Of a stretch of DNA of 64,000 bases, positions 55,846 through 64,000 are shown piece after piece. Location of the stretch: positions 2,810,804-2,874,803 of the forward strand of contig NW_022985549.1 in assembly GCF_010093815.1 (NCBI RefSeq), read 5' to 3'. The notes beneath the pieces are model-generated. The model did no database searches and was not told the origin of the DNA. It was given only the letters and a program-made list of their open reading frames with translations. Position 1 is the first letter of the stretch. Each line of letters starts with the position of its first letter. The translations under genes and the position numbers were made by a program. Source of the stretch: Pseudovirgaria hyperparasitica (lineage: Eukaryota > Ascomycota > Dothideomycetes > Acrospermales > Acrospermaceae).

Positions 55846-56632
55846 AAGCTAATGTACAACCTTGAGTCGCCATTCTTTGTTGGTCGTTGGTTATCGGTCA
55901 TTGTGTCCTGTACGTCTGTACATTTGTGAATTTCAAACCTCCGGTATACCGGACCTTATCGCGTTTTCAATCAAGTTAGCAAGCATGGCGTCATACGGAT
56001 GCGTTGGAATGATCAATAACTCCGGGCGTTTGTGTAGTGCCACAAGAATCATGTTGTACGCTATGATTATTAGTACGACCTGCAGTCTTTCAGGGTCGTT
56101 CATGTAGCGTAGTTTCCTGGTCTCCGGTATCATCCACAAGGCCCATGTGTGCACCTTTACGCAGCTCTGGGCAAGTATCATGAGAAGCAATAACGCAAGC
56201 GACTTTTAAGCAGTTTGCTGCATCTCGCACTATGCGCGGTACGTCCGCATTGTTTAGTCAGCCACCCCAGATTGCTTTTTAGCAACATCGTAGGTCGTAG
56301 AAATAACACCCAACGAATGATAACCTCAAGGCCGTCTTTAAGTGTACCTTGTCCACGTGCCTCGGAAAGACGTCGCTTACGGTCGGTGCTGTTGAGAAAC
56401 CTCTGGACATGGCTGTCTTGCTCAGAAACAACAAGTCTCAGTCTCGAAACGCAAAATAGACGTTACTGAAAGTGCAAAACTCAGTCGAAATGGGGATATC
56501 CTATGACTACACACAGCAAGATTTTGCCGCAGTAAGAAAACAGAATATTGCAGGCCCCCTTGACCAAATCAACCAAGGTTCAAAGATTCGTTCTAATGAC
56601 AAAAAGTCTTGGCATCCGTCGGCTGAAATTGC
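55846..56632. other. Intergenic after PDS5
   Basis: No clear gene. A 62-aa plus-strand ORF at 56472-56660 (ending EIAKEMYSYMT) has no recognised family, lacks splice partners and overlaps the tRNA-like segment. Confidence 0.4.
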
Positions 56633-56750
56633 AAAAGAAATGTACTCATACATGACTTAGGGAGGATCGAACCCAAGATCTGGTAGCAGGATTAATAATC
56701 CAGTGTTGCAAGAGCAGATTTGAGCGTGACATGATACCACCCGACCACGG
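56633..56750 (-). ncRNA. Possible Pol III tRNA-like element
   Basis: On the minus strand, TGGTCGGGTGGTATCATGTC (56747-56728) resembles a tRNA A box and D arm. CTGGATTATTAATCCTG (about 56706-56690) resembles an anticodon arm with loop TTATTAA, and GGGTTCGATCC (56674-56664) resembles a T loop/B box. A TTTCTTTT tract follows near 56640-56633. The T stem pairs only in its inner three positions, the distance from D to anticodon arm is too long, and no acceptor stem was found. It could be a decayed tRNA, a tRNA-derived SINE fragment or chance. Confidence 0.25.
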
Positions 56751-56931
56751 TAGATGATTAACTGTAAGCGGCTGAGAATTGTAAATCTTGGGGGCTTTAT
56801 ATATTACACGAAAAATGTTCTTTGGGTAGGAGGAAGAAGACGACGAAGAGCGTGTGTGTCTGTGCGCTAGAGTGACGTGGTGGTGTGAATGTTCTCTCGC
56901 GTTCACTTGTTCCGCCCAACGTGCAAACACT

Positions 56932-57931
56932 TCACAACGCACTACCTAGTTTGAGATCTGGCCCCTGGGCCATGTTGAGACCTTGAGAAGCAGATATATG
57001 GCCGGCTTCTGCCTGTGTGGCGCCATTCATTGTTTTCTTCTTCGTTTTCCGCAGAGCTAACAGTTTCCATAACAACATACTCTGAAGCCCGCTCGCGACG
57101 CAAGTCGCGATGGTCATTCTCCTAGCATGGCCAGCGCTCGTGCATACTTTCAGTAGTGTGCCCTGTGAAGGTGTCACCACTCGGGCTAGTGAGCACACTC
57201 ACGCCTCAGCGGAGACAAGGCGTTTGGTATTGGTCGCGTCGAACGAGGAAACCAGAACGGATGCAGCAATGTTGAGTTGTGAGGAACTGACGGTTACAGA
57301 CACAAATACGGCGACTACGAGAGCGGTTAGGGCGCTGATGAGGCTGGCACTCAGGGCGCCAATGTCGAACTTGCGCGTGCTGTTGATCTACAACAACGTT
57401 AGCCTGTCTGAACCAATACTACTGTCTGACGCCATAAATCGAAGGATCGTGCTTGGAGAGCTGTTTTTACAGTGTCAAGTCGCATAAAGGACGGTTTCGC
57501 GGATCCAGATATCGCGATGTTCTTCCCAGTTGACTCAACAACTGCTTGGTAATGAGACTCAATTGACCTTACGCATTCTCCATCGAGGCCGGAAGTAACT
57601 TGGATTCACAATCTCTACTCACTCGCTCTTTGTCCGCATCGTTGTCATTCATAGCATGCCCTTCATGCATCTGTCTGCCGTTCAAGATGCTCATAATCAC
57701 AAAACAAGCAGCTGTCACGCCAACAATCCCACAAGCGATTAGCCCTTTCGAGTCCTCAGGCGTGTAGTTGGCGGTTGGGAACGGCAGGAGGCTTCGTATC
57801 GATTCCACAGCGTCCGATGTATTGGCCGCTATGACAATGATGACAATACTCATACAGAGAATGAGTAAAGATATTGGGACAAGGAAAATATGGATGACTT
57901 TGAGATCGGTACGCTTAGGCTTTGGTGCCAT
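56932..57931 (-). CDS. Four-TM MARVEL-like membrane protein
   Basis: Exons: 57931-57623, 57387-57203, 57136-56932; 232 aa. TM1 about residues 15-36 (IFLVPISLLILCMSIVIIVI), TM2 about 63-84 (GLIACGIVGVTAACFVIMSI), TM3 in exon 2 (LISALTALVVAVFVSVTVSS), TM4 in exon 3 (TIATCVASGLQSMLLWKLLA). The layout, with short cytosolic ends and a basic tail (LRKTKKKT), matches MARVEL-type fungal proteins of the plasma membrane or eisosome, but no specific family is certain. The second intron acceptor was chosen as CACGAG at 57142-57137 because only this one keeps the frame into TM4; the acceptor at CACAG (57157-57153) would end the protein early after AHY. Confidence 0.72.
57137..57202 (-). other. Intron with two competing acceptors in the MARVEL-like gene
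   Basis: Donor GTGAGT at 57202. Acceptor GAG| at 57137 restores TM4. The more canonical CACAG| acceptor near 57153 leads to a stop three codons later. Alternative use would give proteins with three or four TM helices. Confidence 0.5.
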
Positions 57932-58593
57932 CTTTCATAGCAATGAGAGAAGTATGAGAATGTACATATTGCCAAAGGGCAGAAGAATGAGGTGCATATA
58001 TACATTTTTATCAAATATCAAAGTGCCAGATTGCTACGATTTGACGTGGAAACCATAGCAAAGGAGAATTAGTTTGTTCCACCAAGTTTTGCGTCGTGGT
58101 CTACCGTCACTGATTTCAGCCAGGTAGGTGACAAATAAGAAGACATGGAAATGATCTCATGCCATGAATGAATAATGACAGGGATGTCATCGTGCGCTGT
58201 CATCACTAAAGACCTCGTTGTAATATCTAATTAGTCGGGACTCAACGACTTGTCGTAGAAATTCAAAATTTCACGCGAGGGCTGGGATGAAGTGTGGCTT
58301 TCAGCTGCATTCTTTATAATTCCCTGAGCAGGCGTTCAATATGGGCCGCTAAAAGTAGACCTCAACTTCCGGATAACCTTCATACTATGAATCTCGCGCG
58401 AGGCAGTCGCAACAGTAACAGAAGCAGCCACTCTGAGGTGGTTGATAGCTTTAGATACGGCAGGCGCACGATCAGGCCCTAATGTGCATCTTCTAGCAAT
58501 CCATCCGCTTCTCGACTTCGCCGCCGACTGCAGAAGGCCTCGAGCCTACACGGACTGCTTCTTCCATCCCATCACCAATCGTCCTTCTTTATC

Positions 58594-59853
58594 ATGGCAG
58601 ACGGGAATGGTGTCCCTCAGATTCCAGGCCTTCAGCCTCCCCAAGAGATAGTCTACCACCTGCGTGAACTCATCGCCAATGTCCTCGGGCGCGGACCCAC
58701 GTCGTTCCCCGGCGCACAGCCTGTTTCCTTCGCACGCGCGCATCTACAAGAGCTGAGGAAGGAAAACTACTTCATGTGCGAAAAAACAGACGGAATAAGA
58801 TGCCTCCTTTGGCTTGATGAGGACTCGGAAGGCGGCGAGTCATGCTATCTCATCGACCGCAAGAACGACTACTACTACCTAGAGGGCGCGCATTTCCCCA
58901 GGAGTGGAGATCCGACATTCGAGAAGTTCCATCAGCAAACTCTCCTCGACGGCGAGCTGGTATATGATGCTGTAAAGACACCACAGGGTATCGAGAAACG
59001 GCTTCGATTCCTGGTCTTCGACATTCTCGTCCTCGAGAAAGAGAGCATCATGCACAAGCCACTCAGCGGGCGCCTTGGCCGTCTGCGCGACTATGTCACA
59101 AACCCATACAACGACTGGCTTAAACGCTACCCAGAGGCATTATCCACGCAGCCATTCGAACTAAAAGCAAAGGGCATGGAGTTTCCATACGCCATGGGCG
59201 TGATGTTCAACGAAAAACTACCCAACCTTGAGCATGGCAACGACGGCCTCATCTTCACATGCTGCAACACAAGCTACAAACACGGTACCGATGAAAACAT
59301 TATAAAATGGAAGCCGCCGCACGAGAATACAATCGACTTCCGCCTCGACCTCCAACAGTTCCCCATGATCGACCCTGAAGACGGCGAGGACGGCATGATC
59401 CCAGACTACGATGCCATTCCTACCTTCAGCCTTCTCATTGGCGAATCTGCCAATAAATTCTCTGAATTCGGAACCCTGCACCTCGAGCCTGATGAATGGG
59501 AGTCTATGAAGAAACTAAAGCAAGTGCTCGATGGGCGTATCATCGAATGCTGGCGCGACGACAAGGGACGATGGCGCTTCAAGCGCGAACCAGACGGTAG
59601 TCCGCGGTTCCGAGACGATAAAGACGCGCCGAATCATATCAGTACGGCGCACAAGGTGATGGCGAGTATACGAGATGGTGTCACGGAAATGGACCTACTG
59701 AAGGCGGAAACGGATATTCGGAGGGAGTGGAAGGCAAGGGCTGAGCGGAAGAAGAGGGAAGAAGAGGCTGCGAGGCATGCGCATGCTCATGCAAGAAAAC
59801 ATTCGTTGCAGAGAGAGGAGAGTGAGGCGAAGAGAATAAAGACTGAGGCATAG
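58594..59853 (+). CDS. CEG1: mRNA capping enzyme guanylyltransferase subunit
   Basis: Nuclear enzyme that transfers GMP to the 5' end of nascent mRNA with the triphosphatase Cet1 and Pol II CTD. Single exon, 419 aa. Nucleotidyltransferase motifs in order: motif I EKTDGIR with the acceptor Lys at residue 64, motif III RLRFLVFDILVLE, motif IIIa region GRLGRLRDYVT, motif IV DGLIFTC, motif V NIIKWKPPHENTIDFRLDL, and the OB-fold motif VI-like DGRIIECWRDDKGRWRFKRE with PNHISTAHKVMASIRDGVT. The C-terminus is basic and Arg/Glu-rich (RAERKKREEEAARHAHAHAR), probably coiled. Confidence 0.95.
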   Translation: MADGNGVPQIPGLQPPQEIVYHLRELIANVLGRGPTSFPGAQPVSFARAHLQELRKENYFMCEKTDGIRCLLWLDEDSEGGESCYLIDRKNDYYYLEGAHFPRSGDPTFEKFHQQTLLDGELVYDAVKTPQGIEKRLRFLVFDILVLEKESIMHKPLSGRLGRLRDYVTNPYNDWLKRYPEALSTQPFELKAKGMEFPYAMGVMFNEKLPNLEHGNDGLIFTCCNTSYKHGTDENIIKWKPPHENTIDFRLDLQQFPMIDPEDGEDGMIPDYDAIPTFSLLIGESANKFSEFGTLHLEPDEWESMKKLKQVLDGRIIECWRDDKGRWRFKREPDGSPRFRDDKDAPNHISTAHKVMASIRDGVTEMDLLKAETDIRREWKARAERKKREEEAARHAHAHARKHSLQREESEAKRIKTEA

Positions 59854-60083
59854 GCGCGGCTGGCTCGCTAGCACTACGCACAACATATGTACTAATGATA
59901 CCCCAGGCAATGTCAGAAGGCGTTTTGGAAATTTTCGACTGTTTGGATAGGCGAAATCCATATGTCGCGTAGCTCCGCAGTATTATGTACAATGCTTGAT
60001 CTGTAATTCATACAATACTTTTACACATTCCACCCTATACACCTAGACCACCCGAAACGCCGTCACTAATCACGTGCGTGTAT

Positions 60084-61248
60084 CTAGATCGGTCTTCCTA
60101 GCTGCGGCCCATCCCTCATGAACTTACTCTCCAGCATGACCTGTCCCTTCATTTCTGCTGGGCCCCCAAATACCCACAAGCCCTTCCCAAAGTCCTCATC
60201 GCCCAGTTGATCCAACCTCCACAACTCCTTCCTCATCCACCCAACAATCATCGCCAACACTTTCCCATTCACGTCCTCGTTCGCATTGAACACATTGCGC
60301 CACACCGCCGCCGCAAGCACTGCGTCGCCCCTCATGAGTCCCTCGTCATAAGATAAGATTGCGCCGCGCCATTGCGATGATAGACCCTTTAGAAACGACT
60401 GTCGTTTTGCGGAGGAGGATATGAGGTGATGCGTGATCATGCGTTTCTCAGCCATGTTGAAGAAATGGTCGATGAGGTGCTGCTGCCATGTTCCAGCGGA
60501 CGAGGTAGGAAAAAGGCGCAGGCGCGTGTGTAGGAGGTAGATATGGAGGAAGGAGACCTGAGCCCAAGTCGCGAACGTTGCGGGCAGCTTAGCATCTATG
60601 AGAGATTTAGTTCGAGCATTACTACAATCTACAGTGATGCGGATGTGTGTATAGAGGGGAGACAGAGAGATACGGACCATCAAACCACCAACTCTCCTTC
60701 CCAATCCCGACCTCCTCCCCATCCGCCAGCATTTCTGGCTCAACCCCCTGCTCCACATTCGGCATTGAGTAGTCCGCTTGCGCAGTACAGCTCTGGACTA
60801 GATTCATCGTTGCCCCGTACGCCGCATACGTCTCTGTGACATTGGGCGCAAGATGCCTTAGCCTTTGAGCCACATTTCCCTTTCTGGGCATCGCGCCCCC
60901 AATCATCGTCATATTTTCTTGAATGTACTGGAGTTGTGTGTTGTATTCTGCGCGCTGGGAATCGGTCATTCCCAGGTTTGCGAGTGAGTGGATATCGGAC
61001 TGGAGGGCGGACATGCGGGTCTTGTAGGAGTCGAAGTCTGCGAGGACACTGGATACATCGTGAGATACACTATTGGCGATCTTGGTTGCTTCTGCAAGAC
61101 GTAGAGGTGTGCTGGAGAGGTGACGTGTTGGCTATGGTTTAGTTAGTAGATTCTTCGCGTGAAGATCAGAATTATTTACCATTCTGCATATAGTCTGGCG
61201 GCTGCGCAGAGCCCGGAAACAGGCTCGGCAGGTGTTACTAGAGCTCAT
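60084..61248 (-). CDS. CBP3: CBP3, complex III assembly factor (ubiquinol-cytochrome c chaperone)
   Basis: With Cbp6 it binds the mitochondrial ribosome exit and receives newly made cytochrome b. Exons: 61248-61180, 61131-60678, 60595-60084; 344 aa. The start MSSSNTCRACFRALRSRQTI is Arg/Ser-rich and suits a mitochondrial presequence; the same frame extends further upstream. Family marks: YGATMNLVQSCTAQADYSMP, LPATFATWAQVSFLHIYLLH, WQQHLIDHFFNMAEKRM, QWRGAILSYDEGLMRGDAVL and AAAVWRNVFNANEDVNGKVL. Residues about 68-110 (SALQSDIHSLANLGMTDSQR region) form an extra helical N-terminal extension. The gene lies head to tail behind MEF2, with 223 bp between. Confidence 0.9.
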
Positions 61249-61471
61249 TGCACGTAGAAGGTCGATAAGTGGTTTAGATGCGGTGCGTTCGTCAGTAGGT
61301 GGTCTGTAATTAGTAGCTGGTCTGTAGTAGCTGGTCCATGATCTCACCATATTTTAACGCATCTCGAACTAAAAATCGCTCCGAATGAATTGTACGGAGC
61401 GGTGATTTGGCGGAGGAACCTCCGAGCATTCAAGCATCTCTACTTCTTTAGTACTACAGATATTATTACAT

Positions 61472-64000
61472 TCAAGCGCCTCGCATCTCGTTCAGTACAG
61501 CCTTTTGCCGATGTGTACTCATTCGCTCGAAACGATCCACGCTCATGACAAAGGTGCCTCTTCCACCAGTCAATGACCGTAGGCGTTTTAGGTATCCGAC
61601 CATCTCTTTTAGTGGCACTCGAGCAGTTATCTGCCGCTGTGCGTCCAGCACACCTATTCCAGACCCAAAGGAGCTACCGAAAGGATCTGGAGGTGCATAC
61701 ACCTTATTTACATCAAGTATAGGTAGGTAGTCTCGGGGTGTAGATGCAGCTGATTCACCTTCTAGCGATAACACTTGCCCTCCTCTTGCTGAACTTATGT
61801 CCTGGATGACAGAACCCATGTCAGATTCATTCATTGTGATAGTCACATTCATGACCGGCTCCATGATGATAGTGTTCTCTACAGCATTGGACTGTCGCAA
61901 GGCGTTTTTCACAGCCCGGAAAGCTGCCGTCGACACGGCCGAAAGCGTTGTGTCCGGGAAAATGTGCTGAGCCGGATCTATGTCCACAACAATTTCGACA
62001 GAGTGAACAGGATAGTGAAATTTAGGGCCTCGGGCCAGGCCCGCCTTTACGCCTGTCTGCAGACTGTTGATCAGACCACCTAAAGATATATGCTCGGGCA
62101 GACGAGGGTGGCTTTTATGAATCGGCTCTCCATCGACGTCCAAAGTCGGGTGTCTCACAACTAAGCGGTACGCCTCAGCATCGATGACAGTGATACCATC
62201 TACTGTCAAGTCGGTATCGCTGATATCGAGATGGCGTACTCTCACATCACAGACTGCCTTTGAGATGGTTCCACCGAATTCTCTATTGAGATGCTCAGTG
62301 TATGACTCCGACAACTCTGGAATCGTCTCTCTGTATCCTATTTCGATGCTGCCGACCGAAGCTTTGACCTTCATGTCATTTATAAGTCTTCCACTCGCAA
62401 TCTCAAGGTGCAGTTCGCCCATGCCTGCAAGGTGAGTCTGCCCACTTTCGGGATCCTCAGATACATTAAGGCTTGGGTCTTCCCTCAGAAGTACGGCTAA
62501 TTGCTCCGACAAATTCTTTCCCTCAGAGAGGCTTTGCGGCTCGACACTGGAAAAGAACACCGGAGGAGGTACTGTGATCGGACGAAGCTGTAGCGAGTTC
62601 AGGGGTGCTGGAGGCCCAGACTTGGAATTCATGCCACTGTAGCTTATCAGGGTATCACCAGTCCTCGCAAACTTCAGGCCAGGAATAACTCCAATCTGGC
62701 CTGCTTCAATAGATTCCAACTCTACTGCATCATTGGCGTACATTCTAAGTAGCTTATGTGCCTTTTCAATAACGTTAAGGTTCGTGTTGTATATGTTTGT
62801 ACCACGTTCAAGTGCACCTGAGTAGACCCGCACATAAACCAAAGCCCCTCTCTTAGCATCATTCACGACCTTGAAAGCCAGCGCACAACATTTAAGGTTC
62901 CGGGCAATGGGGAGTCCAGTCCCACCAGTCTTTTTCTTCTTCGGAGACTCTGTAAGCTCCGTGGTGCCGGACATCACGTGCTCCAGTGCGGTGCGTTTTC
63001 CACTCAGATTGACTTCGGCGTCGGGTCGCTCGGTTGGAGCTGGTAAAAGATCGACGACAGCATCGAGTAATGGTTGCACGCCGACATTGCGGAAGCTTGC
63101 TCCGCAGTACACAGGCACCACGCGCTGAGGCGACTGTAGAACACATCTCCTTAAGGAGGCGACAACATCTGTAGCCGGTATAGCAAGATGGTCCTCCTCG
63201 TGGTCCAGATACTTCTCGACCATCCCCTCATCGTACTCACTGAGCAGCTCGATGAGAGCAACTCGTGCGTGCTTGAGCTCCTCGGCGAGTTCCTGGGTCA
63301 TTTCAGAGAGTGGCAAAAGCTTGACAGATCTCCCGTCACTGCCTTTCTCCCACACAAGACCTTGCATGCGTATAACGTCTGCGACTCCTTGGAGCGAGCC
63401 GTTGCCATGTTCCCATATAGGTATTTGACAGACAGCTGGCCAAGTCTGTAGTCGCATGGCTATCTCCTTCACTGTCTTACCAAAAGCTGCACCTTCCCTA
63501 TCCAACTTGTTGACGAATATGAGTCTTGGGATCTGGTAGGTATCTGCTTGAATCCATACTTTTTCCGTTTGCGCCTCTACTCCAGCCACACCGTCCAGGA
63601 TACAGACAGCTCCATCCAGAATACGTAATGATCGTAGGACTTCGAAGGTGAAGTCCGCATGGCCTGGCGTATCTATGAGATTGATGTTGTGAGGCACAGA
63701 TGATTTTGGGGTCCCAGGATTGAGACTTGAATGCTTCGAATTGGATGTCACGCCAGACGGGAGTGGTGGCCAATGGAACGAGATAGCGGCGGATTGAATG
63801 GTGATTCCACGTGCTCGTTCAGCGGGTAGGAAATCTGTAACAGTAGAGCCCTCGTCTACGTCGCCTAATCTGCGAGTGTAGCCACTGTAATAGAGCATTC
63901 GCTCGGTTGTGGTCGTTTTGCCAGCATCTATATGAGCGATAATTCCAATGTTGCGAGTCCTAGAAGAAACCTCCAGTGTTTCTGGTGGGTTTGCTTCAAC
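61472..64000 (-). CDS. MEF2: MEF2, mitochondrial ribosome-recycling EF-G2 (5' end outside window)
   Basis: GTPase that with Rrf1 splits mitochondrial ribosomes after termination; it does not act in elongation. The frame is open from the right edge to the stop at 61472 (842 codons plus stop). Visible GTPase motifs: G1 [18 protein letters not shown]2 [17 protein letters not shown]3 [16 protein letters not shown]4 [14 protein letters not shown]. Domain II includes [20 protein letters not shown]. Domains III to V include [20 protein letters not shown] and the C-terminal [19 protein letters not shown]. Domain IV and the SLTGGRGTF ending match EF-G type proteins. An insert of about 16 residues after SAAISFHW is absent from bacterial EF-G. 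The presequence and first residues lie beyond the right edge. Confidence 0.93.
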   Translation of the reverse strand, partial: VEANPPETLEVSSRTRNIGIIAHIDAGKTTTTERMLYYSGYTRRLGDVDEGSTVTDFLPAERARGITIQSAAISFHWPPLPSGVTSNSKHSSLNPGTPKSSVPHNINLIDTPGHADFTFEVLRSLRILDGAVCILDGVAGVEAQTEKVWIQADTYQIPRLIFVNKLDREGAAFGKTVKEIAMRLQTWPAVCQIPIWEHGNGSLQGVADVIRMQGLVWEKGSDGRSVKLLPLSEMTQELAEELKHARVALIELLSEYDEGMVEKYLDHEEDHLAIPATDVVASLRRCVLQSPQRVVPVYCGASFRNVGVQPLLDAVVDLLPAPTERPDAEVNLSGKRTALEHVMSGTTELTESPKKKKTGGTGLPIARNLKCCALAFKVVNDAKRGALVYVRVYSGALERGTNIYNTNLNVIEKAHKLLRMYANDAVELESIEAGQIGVIPGLKFARTGDTLISYSGMNSKSGPPAPLNSLQLRPITVPPPVFFSSVEPQSLSEGKNLSEQLAVLLREDPSLNVSEDPESGQTHLAGMGELHLEIASGRLINDMKVKASVGSIEIGYRETIPELSESYTEHLNREFGGTISKAVCDVRVRHLDISDTDLTVDGITVIDAEAYRLVVRHPTLDVDGEPIHKSHPRLPEHISLGGLINSLQTGVKAGLARGPKFHYPVHSVEIVVDIDPAQHIFPDTTLSAVSTAAFRAVKNALRQSNAVENTIIMEPVMNVTITMNESDMGSVIQDISSARGGQVLSLEGESAASTPRDYLPILDVNKVYAPPDPFGSSFGSGIGVLDAQRQITARVPLKEMVGYLKRLRSLTGGRGTFVMSVDRFERMSTHRQKAVLNEMRGA

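Noticed and set aside
1-64000. Transposons, viral elements, rRNA genes and CRISPR arrays
   Set aside because: I looked for terminal repeats, reverse transcriptase, transposase or capsid text and rRNA sequence and saw none. CRISPR is not expected in a fungal nuclear genome.

Overview
The window is nuclear DNA of a filamentous ascomycete (Pezizomycotina, probably Dothideomycetes). The evidence is the many short introns of about 45 to 180 nt with GT..AG ends and CTRAY branch points, close gene packing, ascomycete-type families (DSGL-tailed laccase, SAT4/Pth11-like membrane protein, TMEM184 protein, Ure2-like GST), and an arginine attenuator peptide uORF in front of the small subunit of carbamoyl-phosphate synthase. 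The order within Dothideomycetes cannot be fixed from sequence alone.

Layout. 1-7 kb is GC-rich and housekeeping: NIP7 (cut by the left edge) and NOC3, both ribosome biogenesis, then the mitochondrial beta-ketoacyl synthase CEM1 and a NicO nickel/cobalt transporter. 7.8-14 kb holds two minus-strand orphans of 1408 and 503 aa. 15.1-17 kb holds CPA1 with its attenuator uORF, which here is spread over three exons. 17.7-19.4 kb is a TMEM184/OST-alpha membrane protein. 21-32 kb is an accessory block with looser spacing: cytochrome P450, GST, secreted laccase, SAT4-type membrane protein, second P450. No backbone synthase is present. 33-41.4 kb returns to core genes: CCT8, an L-type lectin cargo receptor, TIM13, a TCD-type tRNA t6A dehydratase and a UbiA-family membrane prenyltransferase. 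41.4-47.5 kb is a gene-poor 6 kb stretch in which I find one well-supported small gene (58 aa, TATA box, 5'-UTR intron) and a CGG-N6-CCG palindrome. 47.5-64 kb is core again: TTI1, PDS5, a four-TM MARVEL-like protein, the capping enzyme CEG1, the complex III assembly factor CBP3 and mitochondrial EF-G2 (MEF2, cut by the right edge).

How genes relate. CEM1 (mitochondrial fatty acid synthesis), CPA1 (arginine precursor), TIM13 (protein import), CBP3 (cytochrome b assembly) and MEF2 (ribosome recycling) are mitochondrial or feed mitochondrial pathways. TTI1 and PDS5 are divergent neighbours 317 bp apart and both act in chromosome maintenance. The P450-GST-laccase block looks like an oxidative or detoxification set rather than a complete biosynthetic cluster.

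The most interesting observation is the CPA1 leader. The 23-residue attenuator peptide is assembled from exons of 30, 13 and 29 nt. The unspliced leader is also open from the same ATG to the same stop and ends in a near copy of the arrest motif that lacks the key aspartate.

All exon joins were worked out by eye from frame, splice consensus and family similarity. No database search was run.
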